Part shown: positions 58,201 through 64,000 of the stretch, in pieces | How the letters are laid out: the number at the start of each line of letters is the position of its first letter | How positions within the stretch are numbered: the stretch's first letter is position 1 | DNA from: Ovis canadensis | Taxonomy: Eukaryota > Chordata > Mammalia > Artiodactyla > Bovidae | DNA length: 64,000 nt | Direction of reading: 5' to 3' | Assembly (NCBI RefSeq): GCF_042477335.2 | Contig: NC_091257.1 | Location: 44,114,501 to 44,178,500 of the forward strand | Notes under the pieces: generated by a model | Databases searched by the model: none | The model's input: only the letters and a program-made list of their open reading frames with translations | Told to the model about the DNA's origin: nothing | Translations under genes and position numbers: made by a program

Positions 58201-58801
58201 TCTAACCAGTTAAAGTACTCCTTTGTAAAGCACCTTTTCCCTTTGAAGTCCTAACAAATGTTAATTCTGTCCTCTGATTTAAGCCATTTCACCTCAATTA
58301 CAGATAGTTTGTCACGTTTTGTCTTTTTGGGAGTTACAAACTAATTTGAACTTGAAAGACTTCTGTGCACTACAAGTGTTGCCGGTTAGGACAGCACGTG
58401 CCTCTGCAGCTAGACGTGTGTGCACAAAATTGAGTCCAAATCTAAACGCACCAGCTTTGACAGCGGCGGTTTAATAGAGCAAGACCAAGAACGCAGTCTG
58501 AAGGTGTCACTGGGCCCAGCTCGAACTTTTGCCTAGGCTTGGACGAAGGCGATCAGAAACCAGGGCCAGGGCTCGTATTCCTGAGTGCAATGTTATTAAT
58601 AGCCAAGGCTGGGAGACGCCAAAGCTAACAACAGCTGCGCTGTGACCTGGTGACATCGCCATGCAAGCAGGTCTCACACCGCTCACCTTCACAGTCGGCG
58701 CCCGGGATTCCCCCGGCCTCCTGGCCCTGCGCCCGCCCCGGGTTAGAGACCCAAAGTCCGGCGCAAAAGGCCACCATTGCGGCTGCGCCGCCGCACCACA
58801 T
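40046..58801 (-). CDS. CDNF: Cerebral dopamine neurotrophic factor, complete, 4 coding exons
   Basis: Joining the four exons gives 115+128+142+179 = 564 bp, that is 187 residues plus stop, the same length as human CDNF. The protein starts [10 protein letters not shown] with a hydrophobic signal peptide to about residue 26. It has the eight cysteines of the MANF/CDNF family at 37, 40, 71, 82, 113, 124, 158 and 161; the last two form a CRAC (CxxC) motif in the C-terminal SAP-like domain, and the rest lie in the saposin-like N-terminal domain. An N-F-S sequon sits at 57-59. The C-terminus is QTEL, where human has KTEL, an ER-retention-like tail. The family is ER-resident and secreted and supports neurons under ER stress. 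All introns are GT-AG and the phases (1,0,1) match. Start choice: the only ATG giving a signal peptide, 465 bp from the HSPA14 start on the other strand. UTR ends were not resolved. Confidence 0.96.
40703..40811 (-). repeat. CHR-type SINE
   Basis: CTTAGCTCCCCAACCAAGGA ... GGCTGCCAGGGAAATCCC, reverse. Its rare variants recur in the patch at 41512. Confidence 0.85.
40898..40995. repeat. AT-rich imperfect tandem repeat
   Basis: AAATTTAAAGAATNTAAATA-type units recur about three times with spacing of 30-55 bp. Confidence 0.65.
41478..41650 (+). repeat. CHR-type SINE carrying an inverted patch
   Basis: The plus head GGGACTTCTCTGGCTGTCCA and plus body CTGGGTCAGGGAACTAAGAT flank a minus-oriented CHR segment (41512-41575). 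Confidence 0.82.
41972..42530 (+). repeat. CHR-type SINE, interrupted by a Bov-tA
   Basis: GGACTTCCCTGGTGGTACAA head and a long CHR body; it resumes after the insertion (GGAAGCCTGCACACTACAAC) and ends in a T-rich/A-rich stretch. Flanked by a 12-bp L1-derived target duplication. Confidence 0.88.
42181..42407 (-). repeat. Bov-tA inserted in the CHR
   Basis: Flanked by TCTGCAACAGGA (42169-42180) and TCTGCAACAAGA (42408-42419). Confidence 0.92.
43045..43335 (-). mobile_element. L1 3' UTR fragment in CDNF intron 3
   Basis: Reverse complement of the same L1 3' UTR type (GTTCCCTGTGCTATACAGTG near 43208). A short TG run precedes it at 43037-43048. Confidence 0.75.
44668..44800 (-). repeat. Bov-A fragment
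   Basis: CGTAAAGTCGCTCAGTCGTG to TTGCCATTTCCTTCTCCAGG. Confidence 0.88.
44852..44972 (-). repeat. CHR-type SINE
   Basis: Poly-T, then ATGTGGGATCTTAGTTTCCT and the reverse head TTGGACCGCCAGAGAAGCCC. Confidence 0.85.
45235..45248. repeat. G14 homopolymer beside CDNF exon 3
   Basis: Fourteen G on the plus strand, starting 19 nt past the exon 3 donor on the transcript strand. Confidence 0.9.
45268..45409 (-). CDS. CDNF: CDNF coding exon 3
   Basis: The acceptor ...ccccttcag precedes TGCTACTATCTAGG and the donor is gtataa. The exon encodes residues 82-128 ([18 protein letters not shown] to QICELKY) with Cys82, Cys113 and Cys124, and leaves one base of codon 129. A run of 14 G on the plus strand (C on the transcript) starts 19 nt into the following intron. 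Confidence 0.95.
45410..46495 (-). other. CDNF: CDNF intron 2
   Basis: A 1.09 kb intron. The only element I recognise is a MIR-like stretch near 45640-45870; the remainder is AT-rich unique sequence. Confidence 0.85.
45640..45870 (+). repeat. MIR in CDNF intron 2
   Basis: Diverged MIR order: TTTATTTCTCATACCAAGGC, CTATTTCACACCCAAGCC, GGTCACCCAACCGGCAAGTA. Confidence 0.55.
46496..46623 (-). CDS. CDNF: CDNF coding exon 2
   Basis: The acceptor ...ccttatag precedes TATGTCAAG and the donor is gtatgg. The exon encodes residues 39-81, from [17 protein letters not shown] to KGKENRL, most of the saposin-like domain with Cys40, Cys71 and the N57 sequon. It enters in phase 1, matching the exon 1 end. 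Confidence 0.95.
47130..47320 (+). repeat. MIR in CDNF intron 1
   Basis: ATTTTGCAGATGAAGAGGCT and GTGAACTTGCCCAGTAAATG are MIR core blocks. Confidence 0.75.
47500..47715 (-). repeat. Bov-tA SINE
   Basis: TTAGTCACTTAGTCGTGTCC to the reverse head TTGAGCCATCAGGGCTC. Confidence 0.88.
47716..48330 (+). mobile_element. Old L1 ORF2 fragment
   Basis: Plus-strand ORF2-like text is readable, e.g. GGAGGAAGGTCTTTACAACT at 48278, with many disruptions. Confidence 0.75.
49352..49432 (+). repeat. Bov-tA 3' fragment
   Basis: GCAGTTCATGGGTTCG-AAAAAAGTCGGACACC with an AACAACAGCAAC tail; the head is missing. Confidence 0.75.
49858..49955 (+). repeat. MIR 5' fragment
   Basis: GGGTCCAAATCCTGGCTTTA with TTGGCTGTGACTTCAGG matches the tRNA-derived MIR 5' part. 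Confidence 0.65.
50383..50655 (-). repeat. CHR-type SINE
   Basis: GTTCTCTAGTTTCAGTGCAC, GTGGCACACGGGCTCAGTTG and the reverse head TGAACCACCAGGGAAGTCCT. Confidence 0.85.
51488..51704 (+). repeat. Bov-tA SINE
   Basis: GGGCTTCCCTGGTGGCTTAG head through GTCAGACGCGACTTGGCAAC and an ACAAACAACA tail. Confidence 0.92.
51850..52960 (+). mobile_element. Large old interspersed repeat in CDNF intron 1, with a CHR inside
   Basis: AACAAACATTTATTGAGCAA at the start, then GGTGGTCAGGGAAGGTCTCT and GGATATATTTTGAAGGCAAA, are recurring blocks of one ancient mammalian repeat. A CHR SINE splits it with CAGGAATTCAGTCT/CAGGAATTAAGTCT at 52674-52687 and 52831-52844. Related remnants may continue after the BovB to about 55900. 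Confidence 0.6.
52688..52830 (-). repeat. CHR-type SINE
   Basis: T-rich start, GTTCCCCGACCAGGGATCAA, reverse head ACCCACCAGGGAAGTCC; 14-bp target duplication (13 matches). Confidence 0.88.
52960..53240 (+). mobile_element. Old repeat fragment upstream of BovB
   Basis: GAAGGCCTGAATAGAACAAA and CCTTATAATAAATCTATCTG followed by GGTCTGTTTCTCTAGAGAAC match the end of the repeat type at 7785. Confidence 0.55.
53296..54999 (+). mobile_element. BovB with internal deletion
   Basis: It starts within the endonuclease region (GATTATATTCTTTGCAGCC), loses about 0.5 kb at 53874 relative to the copy at 15.6 kb, resumes in the RT ([14 protein letters not shown] block at 53925) and reaches the GCCTGAACTGAAC tail. 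It is frame-shifted and dead. Confidence 0.9.
56336..56458 (+). repeat. CHR-type SINE
   Basis: GGACTTCCCTGGTGATCAGT head and CACATGCCACCTGGCATGGC body. Confidence 0.85.
57798..57992 (-). repeat. Bov-tA SINE
   Basis: GTCAAAGTAGCTCAGTCGTG to the reverse head GCTGAGCCACAAGGAAAACC. Confidence 0.9.
58687..58801 (-). CDS. CDNF: CDNF coding exon 1 (signal peptide)
   Basis: ATG at 58801-58799 opens 38 codons ending ...GADCE plus one base, then donor gtgagc. The residues align with the human N-terminus (MWC..., AFCAGL, GQEAGG, GADCE). The exon lies inside the CpG-rich promoter block. Confidence 0.94.
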
Positions 58802-59266
58802 GCTGAGCCAGCAGTTTCAAACTCCTCGCCACCTACGAAAAGAACAGCCGAGCGGGTACCGCCCGCAGTACGCAGCAGCGCAGAGCCTGGGATACAATGA
58901 ATCTATCCGAAGTTGCTAGGACAAATGACGCAACTCAACCGTGAGTTTCCATTGGCTCTCAGGAAAAAGGGGTGGGACGAAGGAGCCGTTTCGTTACCCA
59001 TCCTCGACCTGCGCGTGCGCAATATCACTCAAGCGGTGCTGCCCCGGCGGGGAGAGACTCACAATAGCTAATCGCCGACTGCGCGACAGAAAAGGCGGGA
59101 CCTTCACGCTGATTGGCGGCGACGCGGGCGGCCTCGGCGAGGGCCGGGGCGCAGTGGGTGGACGGGAACGTGAAGTCTCCGCGGTGCCTGATGGGGCTGT
59201 GCTGCGGTCCGGCGCTGTTGCTGCTGGGAAACCACCCGTTAGTGTTGTCGGCGTCTCTGCCGCCTC
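58802..59266. promoter_or_regulatory. CDNF/HSPA14 head-to-head (bidirectional) CpG promoter
   Basis: The two start codons are 465 bp apart on opposite strands within a CpG-rich block that runs from about 58660 to 59900. A sequence matching the NRF1 consensus on both arms, TGCGCGTGCGCA, is at 59010-59021. ATTGG at 58951-58955 and 59112-59116 are CCAAT boxes on the minus strand. There is no TATA box near either gene; a YY1-like CATGGCGGC spans the HSPA14 start (59266-59274). Transcription starts were not mapped. Confidence 0.8.
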
Positions 59267-59323
59267 ATGGCGGCCATCGGGGTTCACCTGGGCTGCACAT
59301 CAGCTTGTGTGGCCGTCTATAAG
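59267..59323 (+). CDS. HSPA14: HSPA14 coding exon 1
   Basis: Nineteen codons, [19 protein letters not shown], ending AAG followed by donor gtgagg. The exon is in the CpG island. Confidence 0.95.
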
Positions 59324-62300
59324 GTGAGGGACTCGGGGAGCTGGGTTGCGGGTGCAGCGTCCTTTGGGTACGAGGCCAAGTCCTTTGGTCTGCGGGGTTG
59401 TGAACGGCGTGTCGCCGGCCTAGGGACGTCGCACGAAGAGGCGATTCTGCGAGGAAGTCTTGGGGCTAAGGGCTGGGCGGACTCGGCCTCTTCCCCCGCG
59501 GCCCTCAGGAAAGGCAGCTGCGGACCCAGCACATCCTGGGCGCAGGAGGACCCGACGACATCCTGTGTTCCGAAGGCCGCCGAGCCCAGGGGCGGACCCA
59601 GGGACTTTCTGGGCGCCGGAGGCCCCGGGGCGGGGGCGGACCCGGGAACGTCCTGGGCGCTGGAGGCCCCGGGAGTTTGGGGGGAGGACCCAGGGACACG
59701 CTGGGAGCTGGAGTCCCCCCCGGGGGTGGGGACGGACCCGGCCACGTCCTGGGCTCTGGAAGCCTAGAGGAGGAAGGCGGACCTGGGGACCTCATGGACG
59801 CAGGAGGCCGGGAGGGGGACCCGAGCGTCTGGTACCCGGAGGTTTCTGGACGTTTGCCAAGAAGGAGCAAGGTGGCCGCGATCTGGAACTGGACCCGAGA
59901 AGCGTAGGAAGCCAGTTGATGGTGTGTGCTCTATTCACTTGTCCTTTCTGGAAATGAGTGTGTGACTAGGAGTTTAGGGCTGCTTCTCGTCTGTGGGGAG
60001 GCGGAAGGAACAATAATAAGGGACAGCCCTGATACTCGTCTCACGGTTAAACGTCAAATGATTTGTAGGGAAAGGCCGAAGGATTGTTGCTAATTCATCA
60101 TATGTAAAAAGAGGGAAGAAGGATGAGCGTTTACAGGGAAAAGGAAAAGGGATAGAAAGGTTAATGTATTAACACGTTATTTTATATAGCGAGGTTATTA
60201 TTACGTCTCTTCTGTTATCAACTATGCAGAACAGACTGAAAAGAGGCAGCTGGTTGTAGAAGTCTGGTCTTCTTAAGATCTAGGAAATACAGTTAAGCAG
60301 TTTTTGTTTCCATGTATATGTCAGTCACAGGGCTCCACATATGTCTGAATGTATCTAAGGAGACGATGTATTTCATTTCAGAGTAACTAATACAGTTGTG
60401 TGTTTACCTCCAGGATGGCCGGGCTGATGTGGTTGCAAATGATGCAGGCGACAGAGTTACTCCAGCCATTGTTGCTTACTCAAAACATGAAGAGGTACCA
60501 TTCTCCTCATTTTTGTACATTGAAATAAGTATAAAATGACATATTTAATAGATTGCTCTTTTTCAGGTTGTTGGATTGGCAGCAAAACAAAGTAGAATAA
60601 GGAATATTTCAAACACAGTAATGAAAGTCAAGCAGATCCTTGGCAGAAGGTATGGAGTAAAATAATACTTTCACCTATGGTAACAAAAAACATGTTTATA
60701 ATTTGAATGTAAGCATAATTTGAAATGAAACTAGAAACACCAGTGTGTTTTTCGCTGTTTTTAATGACTGAGTCATTTCACAGAATTCCCCAGTAGGCTG
60801 TTATCTTTTGATATTAGTGCTGAATTTTCTGAAAGATGGAATTCATGGAGACATTTGCTTCTCACTTACAGGTCTGTTAGTATTGGTAGATGCTAGTGTG
60901 CATTTAGTTTTGATAATTTGTGTCATTCAGAGGTGGCAGTTTGAACTTAACACGTTTTTACAGTACTCTTTTTAAACTGGGAGATTGAGTGGGAATTTGA
61001 AGATTTCTTTGCACTATAGTTGAATTTTGTGAAGTCAATTGTAATTGGTGAATATTTATGTAGAAGCTATTGATTTTCTTCTTCAGATCTCTTTGTGACA
61101 CTTTCTAGGAACTAACTTTTCCAGTTGGCTTACACATTTAATCATTAGGGAAAACAGCTTAATTAATGTCTTAAGAATCAGGTTAATCATCTGCTATAAC
61201 TTTAATTAAAAGATAAAAGAGGCCTGCTTCCCCAGACTTCTGTCTCCTCAAATTATAGATTACCTCAAATTATAAATTATGGGTTTTTGTTTTCATTGGA
61301 GTTTTAATATGTAATATAGTGTTTTTAAATTTTCAAAGTGCTTTCACATCTATTATTTAATCCAAAGAAATCCCTGTAAGATTGGTAGGGCAGATTTTAT
61401 ACCTCCTCATTTCTGGATAAGAAAGTCAAAGCACGCAGAAGTTACAGTGTCCCTAAATTAGTTTAGTGGGGTGAACTCTACAGGACTGTGGTCCAGGACA
61501 CCTAATTCTTAACCTCAGGTTCTTTCCTTTCTACCTTATTCAGGTGAGAATTTAAGTAGAAATTTCCTTGTGTTGTTTTTAGGTTTGGGAAGTCATGGAT
61601 TAAATTTTTATATATATATATATATATTTTATACATACAAATTTTTTTGTTTTTTTACTATCTCTTACCTATATTTAGATAAGTTGAACTTGATGCTCTT
61701 TTTTTTTCTTTAGAATATCTGTGATTAAGTAAAAAACTATAGTGTTTTGGAGAGAATTCAAATTGTTGTGAAGATACATACACTCCCATATCCATTTATC
61801 TGTTGACTAAACTTAGTACTGAGCATATTGAAAATAAATTGAGTTGCTGTCAAAATTTTTCAAATTATAAACTGAAAAAAAAAGGGCAGGAAGTAAGCAG
61901 CCAATAATGTTTTTTATAATTAAACTTTTTTATTTTGAGATAATGATAGATTTACATTGTTGCAAGAAATAATACAGAGAGATCAATCTATTTCTGGATT
62001 AACCATTTTCTCCCAACTGGAAACATCTTGAAAAAACTATACTACACTATCACAACCAGGGTACTGGCATTGACACTGTCAAAATTCAGAATAGTTCTAT
62101 AGGTGCATCTCTTTGGGAGCCCTTTTTGGGTTTTCTTGATATTTGGGGGCAGGAGGTGGAAATAAAGATGTGGATGTCTTCTGCCATATTATGCAAAAAG
62201 CTTTGTATTAGTGAGAACAACTTTAGCCTGCTTTTCTGGCCCTGGAAGTTACCTTTTAACAAAGGAGTGCAGTGGTGACAGTCAGATGGGTAATACATAG

Positions 62301-64000
62301 ATAGCATAGCGTACCACCCAGGCCGAGGTCAGTGAGGAGTGAGCCGCAGCAGACACGTACTGCACTACTGTCCTGCTATCCCTTCTCCAGAGTGATGTGC
62401 CTCAGGATCCAGGCATCCCCGCCCCCGTTGGTCTATCTACTTACAAGACAATGGTGATTTTTACAGATACACGGTGGTTCCAGGTCTCAGCCTTGGAAGC
62501 ATCCTGCCTTTTGTGGAGAAGCCAGTCCCCTTGTTGCCAAGCCAGTAAGGCCCTTGGTAGCCCTTGGTCCCCATCCTGAGCGAACTCCCAGAGTTGGGCT
62601 TTTCTCAACCCTGGCATCCTTTCTCTTTGCAACCTACTTACAGGTAGCACCGCTTAACTTACTGCCACAATTATCCTTACACCGTTCCTGTAACTTTGAT
62701 TCCCCTGTGGCCTTCCAGCCAGAAATGCGGTCCTCCGACCTGGCTTCTCAGCAATTAGCCCAGAGAGGGAAGAAGCGGCCGGCTCCTGGAGATAGACTGG
62801 AGCACACAGAAACTCCTCACACCTTCAGGTCGGCACCCTCCTGCCCAGGAGCCTCCTCCAGCTAGCCTTTTTTCCCAGTCCGCCATGGCCACTTCCAATA
62901 GCAGTGCGGGCATCCGGTGGTCCAGACAAGAGACACGAACGCTTCTCTCCATACTAGGCGAGGCAGAGTACATTCAGCGCCTGCAGACCGTGCATCACAA
63001 CGCAGATGTCTATCAGGCCGTGTCCAAGCGGATGCAGCAGGAAGGCTTCCGCCGCACCGAGCGTCAGTGCCGCTCCAAGTTCAAAGTCCTGAAGGCATTA
63101 TATTTAAAGGCCTATGTGGCCCACGCCACAAGTATGGGCGACCCACCACACTGTCCCTTTTATGATACTTTGGATCAGCTTCTCCGAAATCAGATAGTGA
63201 CTGATGCAGACAACTTAATGGAGGACGCTGCTTGGGCCAAGCACAGTGACCTGAATTTAGCGGCCCCTGACACGCCAGGGGAGGAGGGGACCAACATTCT
63301 GGGAGCAAAAAGGACTCAGGCAGCAGAGCATCAGCCTATTTTGAAAACAGTGAAGGAATCAGATGATTGTCAGCTGAGGGTCAGTGACCAGATGCCAGAA
63401 ACCAGTGACCTCGAGGACTCCTGGGATGAATCCTCGGGTGCAGGTAACCCCCAAGCGTGTGAAGGGTCGGGGTCCCAGAGTCACTTGCTTCTCATCAGTG
63501 TGTGTTTGGATGGTGACCTCTTCAGCATAGTCGCTATTTCAGCCCCTGCCCTCTCGTTTAAACCTAATGATGAGAGAAGGGGCTCCAGATTTTTAAAAGC
63601 TGTAACCCTAGGTATGTATGATATTAGAACTCTTTTAAACCTCAAAGTACTCTTTAGAACCAAACTAGTTTGGGCATTATTTATAATGGGGACTTAGGAA
63701 CTTGTGGCTGTAGAAATAGCATGTAGGATAGCACCATGGAAGGCAGAGGGGGAAGTTTTAGACATACTATTATAGCAGACCAGAATATCCACATGAGAAA
63801 ATGAATTCTTTCCCACCCCCTGCAGAGAGATGCCTTGGTTTTGTCCTTGTCTCTCAACTCTGCGGCTGGCTCCAAGCATTCCCATAGCAGGAATGTCCTC
63901 TCTGCAACATTGTTGCTTTGTTTTTCAGGGTGCTCTCAAGGGACCCCCAGCTACAGCAGCTCCCATCACCTTTTCAGAGGTGCAGCTGCCCCCTGTCAGA
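59267..64000 (+). CDS. HSPA14: Heat shock protein 70 family member 14, 5' part, exons 1-3 (runs off the window)
   Basis: Exons 59267-59323, 60414-60494 and 60567-60649 join in frame (phases 0,0,2) to encode the first 73 residues and part of codon 74: [19 protein letters not shown], then [20 protein letters not shown], then [20 protein letters not shown] to QILGR. These match human HSPA14 (Hsp70L1) with few changes. The start is the Hsp70 nucleotide-binding domain; the first phosphate loop reads GVHLGCTSA where classic Hsp70s have a GIDLGTTNS-type loop, a family trait. HSPA14 binds ribosomes as part of the ribosome-associated complex with DNAJC2. The ATG context is ctcATGG, overlapping a YY1-like ATGGCGGC motif. 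Exon 4 is not visible before 64000; a Myb/SANT gene sits in intron 3. The expression start is shared with CDNF. Confidence 0.94.
59324..60413 (+). other. HSPA14: HSPA14 intron 1
   Basis: A 1.09 kb intron. Its first 550 bp are extremely GC-rich and hold a degenerate minisatellite (59518-59850); from about 59950 the sequence becomes AT-rich unique DNA. Confidence 0.85.
59518..59850 (+). repeat. GC-rich degenerate minisatellite in HSPA14 intron 1
   Basis: About eight diverged units of 38-48 bp repeat the pattern ggaccc-(g/a)gg-ac-tcctgggcgc-ggaggccc. Units start near 59520, 59551, 59594, 59638, 59685, 59733, 59778 and 59817. The plus frame reads [16 protein letters not shown] repeats. Confidence 0.75.
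60414..60494 (+). CDS. HSPA14: HSPA14 coding exon 2
   Basis: The acceptor ...tttacctccag precedes GATGGCCGGG and the donor is gtacca. Twenty-seven codons cover residues 20-46, ending ...AYSKHEE. Confidence 0.95.
60567..60649 (+). CDS. HSPA14: HSPA14 coding exon 3
   Basis: The acceptor ...tctttttcag precedes GTTGTTGG and the donor is gtatgg. Residues 47-73 plus two bases; it reads [16 protein letters not shown] and ends ...KQILGR. Confidence 0.95.
60650..62884 (+). other. HSPA14: HSPA14 intron 3 up to the nested gene
   Basis: AT-rich unique DNA with a MIR-like stretch at 61335-61545, an (AT)n run at 61608-61628 and no ORF I would support. From 62400 it becomes less AT-rich and includes candidate 3' splice sites upstream of the nested Myb/SANT start. 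Confidence 0.7.
61335..61545 (+). repeat. MIR in HSPA14 intron 3
   Basis: CTTTCACATCTATTATTTAA and CTCCTCATTTCTGGATAAGA with GCAGAAGTTACAGTGTCC keep the MIR order. Confidence 0.6.
62885..63443 (+). CDS. MSANTD7: MSANTD7-like coding exon 1
   Basis: This exon carries the whole trihelix domain and leaves phase 1 at ...SSGAG. Reading through the donor gives an open frame to 63697 (270 residues), which would be an intron-retention form; the splice reading is preferred because the next exon continues in frame. Confidence 0.82.
62885..64000 (+). CDS. MSANTD7: Myb/SANT (trihelix) DNA-binding domain protein, MSANTD7-like, exons 1-2 (runs off the window)
   Basis: ATG at 62885 (gccATGG, strong context) opens 186 codons to 63443, then donor gtaacc; the acceptor tttttcag at 63928 restores the frame and 24 more residues are open to the window end. 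Residues 11-100 form a Myb_DNA-bind_4 trihelix domain: [11 protein letters not shown] (11-21), a central aromatic/hydrophobic block, [15 protein letters not shown] (56-70) and [11 protein letters not shown] (90-100). This resembles the domain found in ZSCAN20, ZSCAN29 and ZKSCAN2. The following acidic serine-rich stretch includes [16 protein letters not shown]. It lies in HSPA14 intron 3 on the same strand, so it may share the HSPA14 promoter and first exons; acceptors tacttacag (62651) and ccttccag (62719) could join them. The symbol is assigned by position and domain, not by a search. Probably a nuclear DNA-binding protein. Confidence 0.82.
63929..64000 (+). CDS. MSANTD7: MSANTD7-like coding exon 2, start only
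   Basis: After a clear tttgtttttcag acceptor the sequence reads [15 protein letters not shown]... with no stop to the end of the window. The exon end is not visible. Confidence 0.65.

Larger units (their letters stand above)
46624..58686 (-). other. CDNF: CDNF intron 1 (12 kb)
   Basis: This long first intron carries MIR (47130, 49858), Bov-tA (47500, 51488, 57798), an L1 ORF2 fragment (47716-48330), CHR SINEs (50383, 52688, 56336), a large old interspersed repeat (51850-52960) and an internally deleted BovB (53296-54999). The remaining stretches 48331-49351, 50656-51487, 55000-56335 and 56459-57797 show no gene or recognisable element beyond old-repeat remnants. Confidence 0.8.

Noticed and set aside
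58941..59327. 128-codon plus ORF and 97-codon minus ORF across the promoter
   Set aside because: Stop-poor GC-rich promoter sequence; the real reading frames are CDNF exon 1 and HSPA14 exon 1.
62441..62650. 69-codon minus ORF near the nested gene
   Set aside because: No domain and no splice context; overlaps the presumed 5' region of the Myb/SANT gene.
1..64000. CRISPR arrays, operons, riboswitches, bacterial-type genes
   Set aside because: None present; the regular repeats are dispersed SINEs and LINEs of a mammalian genome.

Overview
The window is nuclear DNA from a ruminant, most likely a bovid. It is crowded with BovB (RTE-type) LINEs, Bov-tA and Bov-A2 SINEs, CHR-type SINEs and young artiodactyl L1 copies, a mixture known from ruminants. 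It contains introns, CpG-rich promoter DNA and old mammalian repeats (MIR, MER5A). There is no bacterial or viral gene content. Species was not determined.

Three protein-coding genes can be read exon by exon, all in the right third. CDNF lies on the minus strand. Its four coding exons (58801-58687, 46623-46496, 45409-45268, 40224-40046) join with GT/AG splice sites and consistent phases to give a complete 187-residue neurotrophic factor of the MANF/CDNF family. HSPA14 lies on the plus strand, head to head with CDNF. Its first three coding exons (59267-59323, 60414-60494, 60567-60649) give the start of an Hsp70-type ATPase domain; the rest is beyond the window. A large intron of HSPA14 carries a same-strand coding exon at 62885-63443 with a trihelix Myb/SANT domain, spliced in frame to a second exon at 63929; this is MSANTD7-like. 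The order CDNF - HSPA14 - nested Myb/SANT gene matches the region I know from human 10p13. CDNF and HSPA14 start codons are 465 bp apart in a CpG-rich segment with a perfect NRF1-type site and two CCAAT boxes, a likely bidirectional promoter.

Positions 1-40,000 look intergenic, downstream of CDNF, and mostly hold mobile elements. They include a solo endogenous retroviral LTR (2812-3295), a 5'-truncated L1 (3792-4760), a nearly full-length dead BovB (15586-19172) that itself carries a 132-bp retro-insert, a BovB fragment with an open 435-codon reverse transcriptase (to about 35706, minus), an L1 with a twin-priming inversion (36570-38070), and many SINEs. Two minus-strand ORFs near 5 kb (78 and 146 codons) are not obviously repeat-derived and cannot be assigned.

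Positions 40,000-58,700 are the body of CDNF; its introns hold L1, CHR, Bov-tA and BovB insertions, some nested three deep. From 58,700 onward the sequence turns GC-rich. HSPA14 intron 1 contains a degenerate GC-rich minisatellite that is open in several reading frames. The most unusual non-genic structures are two perfect 20-21 bp hairpins at 6687-6730 and 6932-6979, the retro-insert at 18661-18792, and an inverted patch in a SINE at about 41512-41575 that shares rare variants with another SINE 0.8 kb away.
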